Of a stretch of 10,899 bases of DNA, positions 1-7,371 are shown one piece after another (position 1 is the first letter of the stretch; every line of letters begins with the position of its first letter). The notes under the pieces are model-generated. The model had not been told where the DNA came from. It worked only from the letters and a program-made list of their open reading frames with translations, and made no database searches. Position numbers and translations under genes: made by a program. Origin of the DNA: an uncultured Solobacterium sp. (GTDB taxonomy: Bacteria > Bacillota_I > Bacilli_A > Erysipelotrichales > Erysipelotrichaceae); NCBI GenBank assembly GCA_905235315.1, contig CAJOLG010000041.1:1-10899 (forward strand), in the 5' to 3' direction.

Positions 1-16
1 ATTCTAGCATAGTTTT

Positions 17-994
17 TTACTTCACGAGATACTCGAGAATTTCAACAGCGTTGGAAGCTGCGCCTTTGCGGATCTGGTCGCCGCAGCACCAGAGGGAAAG
101 ACCGCCGAGCGCCGGATCTTTGCGGATACGGCCCGCATAGACAAGATCCTGGTTACTGGTATCGATCGGCATCGGGTAGCCCTCTTCGATATAACGGACG
201 CCGTCTGCCGCGCGGATTGCGTCTGCGGCTTCTTCAACTGTGACATCCCGCTCGCACGCAAAGCTGACGGAGATGGAATGGGAACGGAACACCGGCACCC
301 GCACGCAGGTGCACATGACCTGCATATCCGGGTTGTGAAGAATCTTGCGTCCTTCATTGCCGAGCTTCGCTTCTTCGGTGGTCACACCGTTTCCGGTGTC
401 GCTTCCGATCCACGGAATGCAGTTATAGGCAATCACTGCCGGGAAGACTTTGGGCTGCGGGGTTTCTCCCGCTGCGATGGCTGCGACTTCCTCTTCCAGC
501 TCGCGCATGCCGTTGATGCCGGCACCGCTGACCGCCTGATAGGTGCTTGCGACCATCTTTTTGATCGGGCTCAGCTTATGCACGGGCGCCACCGCCATGA
601 GGGTGATGATCGTGCTGCAGTTCGGGTTGGAGATAATGCCGTTATGTTTCTTCGCATCCTCCCCGTTGATTTCCGGCACCACAAGCGGAACATCCTTCTC
701 AAGCCGGAACGAACTTGAGTTGTCGATAAAGACAGCTCCGGCCTTGCGGATCGAAGGTGCGAATTCCCTTGCGTATTCGGCTTCCACTGCGCCGAGTACG
801 AAGTCAAGCCCTTCAAACGCGCCGTCCTTCGCTTCCTGAATGACGAGCTCACCGTCTTTGTACTTCATGGTTTTTCCTGCACTGCGGCTGCTCGCAAGCA
901 GGCGAACTTCATCACAGCTGATATTGCGTTCTTCGATACATTCCAGCATCTGACGGCCGACAGCGCCGGTCGCTCCGAGGATTCCGATTCTCAT
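17..994 (-). CDS. asd: Aspartate-semialdehyde dehydrogenase
   Basis: This cytosolic enzyme reduces L-aspartyl-4-phosphate with NADPH to aspartate 4-semialdehyde, the branch-point metabolite for lysine/diaminopimelate and for homoserine (threonine, methionine). The 325-residue protein is full length for the family. It opens with the dinucleotide-binding glycine loop GATGAVG (residues 7-13), then IDNSSSFR (about 90-97), the catalytic cysteine in SNPNCSTI (Cys126), the YQAVSGAG segment (about 152-159), and a conserved histidine in FRSHSISV (His239). The start overlaps the stop of the upstream aspartate kinase gene as ATGA. An AAGGAAGAAGGG stretch upstream supplies the ribosome binding site, so translation is probably coupled. 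It is the last visible gene of the minus-strand hom-lysC-asd operon. Only 16 bases remain to the window edge and no terminator is visible there, so the operon may continue. Identification is secure. Confidence 0.97.
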   Translation of the reverse strand: MRIGILGATGAVGRQMLECIEERNISCDEVRLLASSRSAGKTMKYKDGELVIQEAKDGAFEGLDFVLGAVEAEYAREFAPSIRKAGAVFIDNSSSFRLEKDVPLVVPEINGEDAKKHNGIISNPNCSTIITLMAVAPVHKLSPIKKMVASTYQAVSGAGINGMRELEEEVAAIAAGETPQPKVFPAVIAYNCIPWIGSDTGNGVTTEEAKLGNEGRKILHNPDMQVMCTCVRVPVFRSHSISVSFACERDVTVEEAADAIRAADGVRYIEEGYPMPIDTSNQDLVYAGRIRKDPALGGLSLWCCGDQIRKGAASNAVEILEYLVK

Positions 995-2328
995 TTCTTT
1001 TTCCCTTCTTCCTTAATGAAACGGTCATAAATGCACTGAATCGACTTTTCAAAGTCACGATTGTGCACACCGATAATGATACTCAGCTCATAGCTGCTCT
1101 GGTTGATGACTTTGATGTTGATGTGATTCTGACCGAATTCCGACAGCAGGCGTCCGGAGATACCCGGCTGGTCCTTCATGGCACGGCCGACAATGGCAAT
1201 CAGCGCAAGGTGATCTTCGATCCGGATATCATCCGGCTTCAGTTCTTCCTTCAGCTTTCCGACAATATCATAGAGACAGTGATTCACAAGATCCGAGGCA
1301 ACGATGACAGAGTAGGTATCCACCGTGGTCGGCACAGACTCAATGGAAACGCCGTAGTCCTCGAAAATCGACAGGATCTTCCGCAGAAAGCCGACTTCCG
1401 TGCTGGAATGCATTTTCTGCATGGTGATTACCGTGAAGTCCTTGCGGCCGCTGATTCCGGTGATGATGTGCGGCGGGCTCACCGCATCCTTCTCACTGCA
1501 GTCAGCCATGATCAGGGTACCCGGATTATCCGGCTCATTGGTGTTGCGCACATTGATCGGGATATTCCGGTCCTTGACCGGGAAGATCGCATCATCGTGA
1601 AGCACGTTGGCTCCCATATAGGACATCTCACGCAGTTCACTGTAGTTGATGCACGGAATGCCGATCGGATTTTTTACGATCCGCGGATCGGCGACCAGGA
1701 AGCCGCTGACATCGGTCCAGTTCTCATAGACATCCGCCCCCACGACATTGGCGAGGATTGCGCCGGTGATATCACTGCCGCCCCGGCTCATAATGCGGAT
1801 TACCCCGTTGGGCAGCGCGCCGTAGAAACCCGGCACCACAAGGCCGCGGTCACTCACCCGCTCCTCCACGAGTTTTTTGGTGCGCTCCATATCAACTTCG
1901 CCGTCATATTTGAACGCAATGACTTCCGCCGCATCGGCGAAATCATAATCCAGATATTCTGCCAGCAGCTTGGAGGTAAGATACTCCCCGCGGCTGACCA
2001 GATAGTCGGTGCTCATCCCGCGCCGCATGACACTGCGGATCGCCTTGAATTCCTTATCAAGGTCCAGTTTCAGACCGAGTTCTTCTTTAATACGGTTGTA
2101 CTTCTCTTCGATCTGGGCAAAGATCGGCTCATAGGAGACTCCGAAGCGGACATGCGCCTCGCAGAGAAACAGCAGATCGGTTACCTTATGATCTTCACTG
2201 GACTCTTTTCCGCAGGCGGAGGAAACGACGAATTTCCGATCGGGATCGGACTCAATAATAGCTTTGACTTTGCGGAACTGTTCCGCATTGGCGACGGAGG
2301 AACCGCCGAATTTCGCAACTTTGATCAT
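991..2328 (-). CDS. lysC: Aspartate kinase (monofunctional, two ACT domains)
   Basis: This enzyme phosphorylates L-aspartate with ATP, the committed first step of the aspartate family pathway. The 445-residue protein starts with the kinase motif KFGGSS (6-11). It carries SRGGSDITGA (181-190), the usual substrate and nucleotide-binding segment, and YENWTDVSGF (201-210). The C-terminal third from about residue 295 holds two ACT-type regulatory domains: roughly 298-365, with EVGFLRKILSIFEDYGVSIE, and 372-440, with HLALIAIVG and INIKVINQ. Length and layout resemble the class III single-chain enzymes such as Bacillus subtilis YclM, not the alpha/beta LysC with an internal second start. Family knowledge suggests feedback control by lysine and/or threonine, but the effector cannot be read from sequence. 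It overlaps hom upstream and asd downstream by 4 bp each (ATGA). The symbol lysC is generic; yclM or thrD would fit as well. Confidence 0.95.
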   Translation of the reverse strand: MIKVAKFGGSSVANAEQFRKVKAIIESDPDRKFVVSSACGKESSEDHKVTDLLFLCEAHVRFGVSYEPIFAQIEEKYNRIKEELGLKLDLDKEFKAIRSVMRRGMSTDYLVSRGEYLTSKLLAEYLDYDFADAAEVIAFKYDGEVDMERTKKLVEERVSDRGLVVPGFYGALPNGVIRIMSRGGSDITGAILANVVGADVYENWTDVSGFLVADPRIVKNPIGIPCINYSELREMSYMGANVLHDDAIFPVKDRNIPINVRNTNEPDNPGTLIMADCSEKDAVSPPHIITGISGRKDFTVITMQKMHSSTEVGFLRKILSIFEDYGVSIESVPTTVDTYSVIVASDLVNHCLYDIVGKLKEELKPDDIRIEDHLALIAIVGRAMKDQPGISGRLLSEFGQNHINIKVINQSSYELSIIIGVHNRDFEKSIQCIYDRFIKEEGKKK

Positions 2329-3473
2329 TCTGTCACCATCGCGGCGAATACTGTCTCATCACCGCATCCTTTCAATGCCGCAAGAAGTTCGCTGAGGGAG
2401 ATCGTCTTTGTGAGCAGTGCGTGCGCTCCGGCATCGGATGCCTTGAATTCCGCAAACTTCTCCGGGGCTGCCGTACGGACATAGAACTGCGCCTTTACCC
2501 CGTCATTGCATACATGTCTCGAACCCGGAGCCGGCATATCGGAATCCTGGTTCTGATAGATATCAAGCAGGTCCTGCACTACCGCATGCGCGGTCGGCAG
2601 TGAGCCGGCACCCTGGCCGACAAAGATCGCTCTGCCGAGGTCTTTCGAAACCGACTGCACCGCATTGAAGTTGTCGGAGATGTGGGCGAATACATCTTTT
2701 GAGCCGACAAATACCGGCATGACCCACAGGCTCACCGCATCGGGAAGATTGGTTCCGGAGCCGAAGAGCTTCAGCGCATAGCCGTTCTCTTTTGCCCAGC
2801 GGATGTCTTCCGCTGTCACCGCTGAGATTCCCAGGGTCGGTATTTCGGAGGAATCGACGATCACGCCGAATGCCCTCATCGCGGTAATCGCAGTCTTATA
2901 GCGGACATCGTACCCGTCGATATCATCCGTCGGATTCTTCTCCGCATATCCGAGTTTCTGTGCTTCCGCAAGATTCTGTGCGAATTCGCTCTCGGTAAGT
3001 GTCATACGGGAAAGGATATAATTGGTCGTTCCGTTGAAGATGCCGCAGAACGAACTGATCGGTTCCAGACGCCGGATTCTTGTAAGATTGCTGATCCAGG
3101 GGATTCCGCCGCCGCAGGATGCTTCATAACGGATGGACACCCCGTTTTCCTTTGCCAGTTCAAAGAGTTCTCCGCAGTATGCCGCAAACATCTTCTTGTT
3201 GGATGTCACAACATGTTTGCCGTTCTCAAGCGCCCGGCGGACAAACGTATGCGCAGGTTCAAGCCCGCCCATGCATTCGGCAACCGCTTCAATATCCGGA
3301 TCCGATAAAATTTCCTCCACATTCATCGTGCAGCGCGGATCCGTCATCTCTGACTCATCCTTCACAAGAATTCGTGTCACTTCCAGCCGGCGGACTTTTT
3401 TCCCCGCACAGGAATCTGTAATTGCGGTTACCCCGCTGCCAACGACACCGTGACCCAGCAATCCGATTTTCAT
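2325..3473 (-). CDS. hom: Homoserine dehydrogenase with shortened C-terminal region
   Basis: This enzyme reduces aspartate semialdehyde to homoserine with NAD(P)H, the first step committed to threonine and methionine. I chose the ATG at 3473 (MKIGLLGHG) because AGGAGG lies 7 bases upstream. The in-frame ATG at 3479 is only 1 base from that site, and a still longer reading would run into the promoter region. The 382-residue protein shows the Rossmann loop GLLGHGVVGSG (4-14), CMGGLEPAH (68-75), TSNKK (90-94), GIFNGTTNYILSRM (144-157), the catalytic-region motif GYAEKNPTDDIDGYDVRYK (175-193), and GQGAGSLPTA (287-296). Most bacterial Hom proteins are about 430 residues with an intact C-terminal ACT domain. 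Here only about 55 residues follow the linker. They keep an ACT-like first strand (AQFYVRTA, 328-335) but lack the usual PGVL turn. Allosteric control by threonine may therefore be weak or altered. It is the first gene of the hom-lysC-asd operon. Confidence 0.95.
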   Translation of the reverse strand: MKIGLLGHGVVGSGVTAITDSCAGKKVRRLEVTRILVKDESEMTDPRCTMNVEEILSDPDIEAVAECMGGLEPAHTFVRRALENGKHVVTSNKKMFAAYCGELFELAKENGVSIRYEASCGGGIPWISNLTRIRRLEPISSFCGIFNGTTNYILSRMTLTESEFAQNLAEAQKLGYAEKNPTDDIDGYDVRYKTAITAMRAFGVIVDSSEIPTLGISAVTAEDIRWAKENGYALKLFGSGTNLPDAVSLWVMPVFVGSKDVFAHISDNFNAVQSVSKDLGRAIFVGQGAGSLPTAHAVVQDLLDIYQNQDSDMPAPGSRHVCNDGVKAQFYVRTAAPEKFAEFKASDAGAHALLTKTISLSELLAALKGCGDETVFAAMVTE

Positions 3474-3569
3474 CCTCATACCTCCTGTTGTTTCCCGTTT
3501 GAGTACAGTTGTATTCAAAACAGGAACATAGTATCATGACAGAGTCTTTGACACAAGGAGAAGAATGCT
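3474..3569. promoter_or_regulatory. Divergent hom / thrC control region
   Basis: These 96 bases must hold the start signals for both operons. For thrC (plus) I read TTGTAT (3509-3514), 17 bp, then TATCAT (3532-3537), predicting a start near 3544. For hom (minus) I read TTGTGT (complement of 3551-3556), 17 bp, then TACTAT (complement of 3528-3533) preceded by an extended TG, predicting a start near 3521. The two -10 boxes share bases 3532-3533, so RNA polymerase could probably not occupy both promoters at once. Ribosome sites lie at 3556-3560 (AAGGAG-type, thrC) and 3480-3485 (AGGAGG on the minus strand, hom). I see no T-box or riboswitch: both predicted leaders are under 60 nt. The promoters are pattern matches with moderate -35 boxes. 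Confidence 0.55.
3498..3519. promoter_or_regulatory. Candidate operator: 22-bp imperfect palindrome
   Basis: The left arm is TTTGAGTACAG and the right arm is TTGTATTCAAA. They are inverted matches at 9 of 11 positions (half-site TTTGA-n-TACA). The palindrome covers the thrC -35 box and the first bases of the predicted hom transcript, so a bound repressor could block both operons. A second inverted pair (TCCTGTT 3483-3489, AACAGGA 3519-3525) flanks it. The identity of the binding protein is not visible. The HTH-ACT protein encoded at 5901-6338 is an obvious local candidate, by inference only. Confidence 0.45.
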
Positions 3570-5051
3570 ATGCAGTATTACAGCACCCGTTCCGCATGTG
3601 ATCCGATTCCCGGTCATCAGGCGGTAATCCGGGGTCTTGGCCCCGATGGAGGATTGTATGTGCCGGATGATTCGGACATTCAGATCAATTGGAGAGAACT
3701 GTCCGGCAAGACTTATCAGCAGATCGCGGAAGCGGTTCTGACCGCGTTTTTTCCGGATTACGGAAGTGAGACGATCCGGGAATGTGTTGCGTCTGCCTAT
3801 AATAATTCCTTCGATGATCCGGAAATCGTCCCGGTCAGGATGTTCTGTGACGGCGCCTTTATGGAACTGTGGCACGGCCCGACCAGCGCATTTAAGGATC
3901 TGGCGCTGACGATCCTGCCGCATCTTCTGACTGCCGCATACCGCATGGATGCGCGCACCGATACGGTTGCGATCCTGACGGCGACAAGCGGGGATACAGG
4001 CAAGGCTGCCCTCAGCGGCTTTGCGGATGTGCCCCACACCGACATTACGGTATTCTATCCGCGCGACGGTGTTTCCGCTGTGCAGCGGAAGCAGATGGTC
4101 ACCAGCCGCGGAAATAATGTATCGGTCGTTGCGGTGGAAGGAAACTTCGATGACTGTCAGCGCATGGTCAAGGAAGCGTGTTCCTCCCCTGCGGTCAAGG
4201 AAGCGTGCCGCAGCGTGACCATCAGTTCGGCCAATTCCATCAACATCGGCCGGCTGGTTCCCCAGGTTGTCTATTATTTCAGTACCTATCTGAAACTGGT
4301 TGAAACCGGAGCGATCAACGCGGGTGATCCGGTTACCTTTGTGGTGCCGACCGGAAACTTCGGTGATATCTTTGCCGGCTGGCTTGCCAAACAGGCCGGT
4401 CTCCCCGTCAAGCGTCTTGTCATTGCCAGCAATGACAACAACGTCCTGACTGACTTTATCCGTACCGGCACCTACAGCCGCCTGCGCGAGTTCCATGAAA
4501 CGATCTCGCCGAGCATGGACATTCTTGTCTCCAGCAACCTTGAGCGTCTGCTGTTCTTCGCTTCCGGCCGGGATGCCGAAATGACCGCGTCCCTGATGAA
4601 GCAGCTGAATGAAACCGGCAGCTACACGGTGAGCGAGGAGATGCTTTCCAATATCCGGGCTGACTTCTCCGCCTTCTGGTGCGATGAGAATATGTGCCGG
4701 GAAGAAATCCGAAATCTGTTTGAGCACGAGAGGATCATGATCGATCCGCATACAGCGGTCGGTCTCTCCGCCCTGCATCAGTACCAGGCGGAAGGCCACA
4801 AGGAGTTTGCGGTGGTTCTTTCCACGGCCAGCCCGTATAAATTTGCCCAGGATGTACTCAAAGCCGCAGGGGAGCCGTCTTCCGACGATCCGTTTGAAGC
4901 GATCCGCTCTCTGCACGCAGTATCCGGCATGCCGGTGCCCCCGGGTCTTGCGGAGCTGGAATCCCTGCCCGAGCGGTTTGACACCGTGATCCCTTCGGAA
5001 GAAGGCATCTCCTGGATCGCAGCGAAAATGGAGCGTCTTTCCCATGATTAA
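3570..5051 (+). CDS. thrC: Threonine synthase
   Basis: This PLP-dependent lyase converts O-phospho-L-homoserine and water to L-threonine and phosphate, the last step of the pathway. The 493-residue protein is of normal length for the long bacterial class. The N-terminal domain begins YYSTR and has the GLGPDGGLYVPD signature (22-33). The PLP-binding lysine lies in WHGPTSAFKD (Lys109). SGDTGKAA (140-147), SANSINIGRL (220-229) and the phosphate-cup motif VPTGNFGD (259-266) complete the cofactor site, and STASPYKF near the C terminus is also typical. An AAGGAG site sits about 9 bases before the start. The gene opens the plus-strand threonine operon and its last codons overlap thrB by 8 bp. An open antisense frame spans the whole gene but carries no recognisable domain. 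Confidence 0.97.
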   Translation: MQYYSTRSACDPIPGHQAVIRGLGPDGGLYVPDDSDIQINWRELSGKTYQQIAEAVLTAFFPDYGSETIRECVASAYNNSFDDPEIVPVRMFCDGAFMELWHGPTSAFKDLALTILPHLLTAAYRMDARTDTVAILTATSGDTGKAALSGFADVPHTDITVFYPRDGVSAVQRKQMVTSRGNNVSVVAVEGNFDDCQRMVKEACSSPAVKEACRSVTISSANSINIGRLVPQVVYYFSTYLKLVETGAINAGDPVTFVVPTGNFGDIFAGWLAKQAGLPVKRLVIASNDNNVLTDFIRTGTYSRLREFHETISPSMDILVSSNLERLLFFASGRDAEMTASLMKQLNETGSYTVSEEMLSNIRADFSAFWCDENMCREEIRNLFEHERIMIDPHTAVGLSALHQYQAEGHKEFAVVLSTASPYKFAQDVLKAAGEPSSDDPFEAIRSLHAVSGMPVPPGLAELESLPERFDTVIPSEEGISWIAAKMERLSHD

Positions 5052-5919
5052 GCTCCGTGTGCCGGCGACTTCCGCCAACCTCGGTCCGGGCTTTGACTGT
5101 CTCGGCATTGCGCTGGGCGTCTATAACACCTTTGAGATCACACCGGCGGATTCCTTCCGGCTGGAGGGAATTCCAAGGGAGTATCAGAACGAGGACAATA
5201 TCTTTCTGCAGGCATACCGCAAAGCCGGCGGAACAGAACCGATCTGCGTGAAGTTCAATTATGAAATTCCGATTTCAAGAGGTCTTGGAAGCAGTGCTTC
5301 CCTGCTGACCGGCGGAGTTCTTACCGCCCAGCTGATGAACCGCAGTGTGGATCTGCAGAAGGCATTTCAGATTGTGAGTGATATGGAAGGCCATCCCGAC
5401 AATGCGGCGCCCTCTGTATTCGGCGGTCTGACCGCCAGTATGAAAGGCAGCAGTGAATGGATCACCCGCAGCCTTCCCTGCAGTGATCTGCTTCGCTTTA
5501 CGGCATTGATTCCCGATTACGAAGTGCTTACCGCAGAGGCAAGGGCCATTCTGCCGGAAAGCTATCCGCGCGCTGTTGCGGCATCCAATTCCGGAAAGGC
5601 AATTCTGGTATGTGAAGCGCTGAGCACCGGGGATATCCGCCTGTTGAAAGAAGCCGCAACGGATCAGATTCATGAACCGTACCGGAGAACCCTGATTCCG
5701 AACTTTGAAACTGCGCGCACAATCGCGGAAGAAGATACCGGCGGTGTTGTGGTCATCAGCGGAAGCGGGTCGACCTGCCTGCTGATCAGTGACCGGCCGC
5801 TCGGCGACCGCGCCGCGTTCCGTATCATGACACTTCCCGAGCACTGGGCAGTGCAGGAACTGCCGGTATGCGGCGGGCCGGAGATACTGGAGAATGATTC
5901 ATGGCAGACAATTATCTGA
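5044..5919 (+). CDS. thrB: Homoserine kinase (GHMP family)
   Basis: This enzyme transfers phosphate from ATP to the hydroxyl of homoserine, making the substrate of ThrC. The 291-residue protein has the three GHMP kinase motifs in order: PATSANLGPGFDCLG (7-21), the ATP-binding loop PISRGLGSSASL (76-87) followed by EGHPDNAAPSVFGG (115-128), and the C-terminal glycine-rich SGSGST (239-244). Its ATG lies inside the end of thrC (8-bp overlap), with GGAG about 10 bases upstream inside thrC, which suggests translational coupling. Its 3' end overlaps the following ACT-protein gene by 19 bp. The order thrC-thrB is common in Bacillota. Nothing about the protein looks unusual. Confidence 0.97.
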   Translation: MIKLRVPATSANLGPGFDCLGIALGVYNTFEITPADSFRLEGIPREYQNEDNIFLQAYRKAGGTEPICVKFNYEIPISRGLGSSASLLTGGVLTAQLMNRSVDLQKAFQIVSDMEGHPDNAAPSVFGGLTASMKGSSEWITRSLPCSDLLRFTALIPDYEVLTAEARAILPESYPRAVAASNSGKAILVCEALSTGDIRLLKEAATDQIHEPYRRTLIPNFETARTIAEEDTGGVVVISGSGSTCLLISDRPLGDRAAFRIMTLPEHWAVQELPVCGGPEILENDSWQTII

Positions 5920-6338
5920 TCGTGCACAAAAAAATACTGCCTGATTATCTGGAGAAAGTAATCGAGGCAAGAGAGATGCTTAAGGCTCACGAGGAGATGA
6001 CGGTGACGGAAGCTGTCCGCAAAGCCGGCATTTCCCGCAATACCTTTTATAAGTACCGGGACTATGTGTTCCGCATGCAGGAAAGCAGTGAAACAAGACG
6101 CGCCAGTATTTCCGTCAACCTGAAAGACCGGCCGGGCAGTCTCAGCGAGATGATCCGCTGTCTGTCCGGTGTCAATGCAAGTATTATCACGATCTCGCAG
6201 TCGGTGCCCGTCAACGGGAAAGCCGCAGTGGTAATGACCATCCGCACTTCCGGCATGGCCGGAACGGTCGAGGATCTGCTCAATGCCCTGAAACAGCTGC
6301 CCGATGTATCCTCCGTGCGGCTGAATTCAATGGACTGA
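5901..6338 (+). CDS. HTH-like plus ACT-domain protein (PheB/UPF0735 family)
   Basis: This 145-residue protein has an N-terminal helical part with a helix-turn-helix-like segment (about 34-55: TVTEAVRKAGISRNTFYKY). The C-terminal ACT domain (about 69-142) carries DRPGSLSEM (76-84), the usual ligand-binding turn. Length and layout match the PheB/UPF0735 family of Bacillus subtilis, named from its place beside pheA; I know of no firmly shown biochemical role for it. No catalytic chorismate mutase residues are evident to me. Here it is embedded in a threonine operon, starting 19 bp inside thrB with GGAG 8 bases upstream, so it is co-translated with the pathway. ACT domains commonly bind amino acids. 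A threonine- or homoserine-responsive regulator, acting on DNA or on an enzyme, is a fair inference but not proven. Confidence 0.85.
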   Translation: MADNYLIVHKKILPDYLEKVIEAREMLKAHEEMTVTEAVRKAGISRNTFYKYRDYVFRMQESSETRRASISVNLKDRPGSLSEMIRCLSGVNASIITISQSVPVNGKAAVVMTIRTSGMAGTVEDLLNALKQLPDVSSVRLNSMD

Positions 6339-6376
6339 AATCGTGGTAAGATAACGTTCGGGAGAAAGTAAAAAGT

Positions 6377-6784
6377 ATGAAACTCAGTACAAAACGTGTG
6401 TTGTCGGGGATCATGATCGCAGGCGATCTGTTTATGGTCTTGATCGGTCTGATTCTGGTCTTCGATGACGAGATGTTCCTGTTCGGCATGGCCATGCTGG
6501 TGCTGCTGGCTATCGACATCTATCTTACCGTCGACTATATCCGTTCGCTGCAACATCGCGAAAAGGTAGAAGAGAGCCTGAAGATGGACAACCTGCATGC
6601 AGGAGAGATCCGTCAGCGATATCAGGAACTCAGCAAACCGGGAACCTCTTCCCGTCCGGCACAGCAGCGCCGGAGAAAAGCTGCAGCCCGGCCGGCTGCG
6701 TATGAGGCTCCGGCAGAGGAAGACGACCTTTCCGATCTGCTGAACGGCCCGGCTTCCTCGCAGAACCAGGAACTGCACGGATAA
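6377..6784 (+). CDS. Small membrane protein, unknown function
   Basis: I do not recognise a family. The 135-residue protein has two predicted membrane helices (about 8-29 and 33-54) joined by a very short acidic loop (DDE). A charged, possibly coiled helical stretch follows (about 55-85, rich in Arg, Glu and Lys). The tail is low complexity, basic then acidic (RRRKAAARPA, then EEDDLSDLL at 114-122). The few basic N-terminal residues suggest both termini lie in the cytoplasm, leaving the tail free to contact a partner. A GGGAG site lies upstream, spaced slightly long. It starts 38 bp after the ACT-protein gene and ends 22 bp before the cyclophilin gene, so it may be part of the same transcript. 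A weak extended -10 (TG-g-TAAGAT, 6344-6352) could give it a separate start. Confidence 0.75.
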   Translation: MKLSTKRVLSGIMIAGDLFMVLIGLILVFDDEMFLFGMAMLVLLAIDIYLTVDYIRSLQHREKVEESLKMDNLHAGEIRQRYQELSKPGTSSRPAQQRRRKAAARPAAYEAPAEEDDLSDLLNGPASSQNQELHG

Positions 6785-6806
6785 TAAAAGAAAGGAACGG
6801 CAGACG

Positions 6807-7280
6807 ATGATTGTAATTGAAATGGATAACGGAGGCGTTATCGAAATCGAACTTGACTATGACGCAGCGCCGATCAGCGCCGAAAACTTCGAGAATCTGG
6901 TGCGGGAAGGCTTCTATGACGGCCTCACCTTCCACCGTGTCATCCCGGGATTCATGATTCAGGGCGGTGACCCCCGCGGCAACGGCACCGGCGGCAGTAA
7001 GAAAACCATCAAGGGGGAATTTGCGTCCAACGGCGTGAACAATCCGCTGAAGCATACCCGGGGTGTGATTTCCATGGCCCGCTCCATGGCACCGGACAGC
7101 GCCAGCAGTCAGTTCTTCATCATGCATCAGGACGCTCCGCACCTTGACGGAAACTATGCGGCGTTCGGCCACGTGGTGAGCGGAATGGATGTCGTTGATG
7201 AAATCGCCTCTGCCCCCACGGATTTCCGGGATAAACCTGTCACTCCGGTTGTGATGAAGCGCGTCTACGTGAAAGAGTAA
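6807..7280 (+). CDS. ppiB: Cyclophilin-type peptidyl-prolyl cis-trans isomerase
   Basis: This enzyme catalyses cis-trans isomerisation of peptide bonds before proline, assisting protein folding. The 157-residue protein is a single cyclophilin domain with no signal peptide, so it should be cytosolic. The catalytic arginine lies in FHRVIPGFMIQGGDP (42-56, Arg44). GTGGS (60-64), ISMARS (88-93), SQFFI (101-105) and HLDGNYAAFGHV (112-123) form the rest of the active groove. AAAGGA about 10 bases upstream supports the start. A strong intrinsic terminator follows within 30 bases, closing this transcription unit. A functional link with the threonine genes upstream is not evident and is probably just co-location. 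Confidence 0.95.
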   Translation: MIVIEMDNGGVIEIELDYDAAPISAENFENLVREGFYDGLTFHRVIPGFMIQGGDPRGNGTGGSKKTIKGEFASNGVNNPLKHTRGVISMARSMAPDSASSQFFIMHQDAPHLDGNYAAFGHVVSGMDVVDEIASAPTDFRDKPVTPVVMKRVYVKE

Positions 7281-7287
7281 CCAGACC

Positions 7288-7315
7288 AGCCTGCTCCGGC
7301 AGGCTTTTTCTTTTT
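7288..7315 (+). terminator. Intrinsic terminator after the cyclophilin gene
   Basis: A perfect 7-bp stem (AGCCTGC / GCAGGCT) with a TCCG loop is followed directly by TTTTT-C-TTTTT. It lies 7 bases after the cyclophilin stop codon and probably ends the whole plus-strand transcript. Confidence 0.92.
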
Positions 7316-7344
7316 GCGATTCTTTCTCCCCTTTCGGCAGGATT

Positions 7345-7353
7345 TGATATACT
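7345..7353 (+). promoter_or_regulatory. Extended -10 promoter for the 108-aa membrane protein
   Basis: TG-a-TATACT is a near-consensus extended -10 element. No good -35 box lies 16-18 bp upstream, which extended -10 promoters tolerate. The predicted start near 7360 leaves a leader of only about 12 nt before the ATG at 7372. Confidence 0.55.
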
Positions 7354-7371
7354 AAGTAGGCAGAGAACGCT

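Noticed and set aside
1063..2484. Long open frame (473 codons) on the plus strand opposite the aspartate kinase gene
   Set aside because: The opposite strand encodes a secure aspartate kinase with all its motifs. The antisense product has no family features and no ribosome site.
3474..3518. Upstream in-frame extension of hom (15 extra residues)
   Set aside because: The extension crosses the predicted operator and transcript start, and the AGGAGG site fits only the ATG at 3473.
3534..5108. Long open frame (524 codons) on the minus strand opposite thrC
   Set aside because: It mirrors the whole thrC gene, has no recognisable domain, and is rich in Arg, His and Gly as expected of an antisense shadow in GC-rich coding DNA.
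6344..6352. TG-g-TAAGAT as a separate promoter for the two-helix membrane protein
   Set aside because: It matches only 4 of 6 bases at -10 and has no -35 box. It is kept as a remark in the gene entry but is too weak for its own feature.
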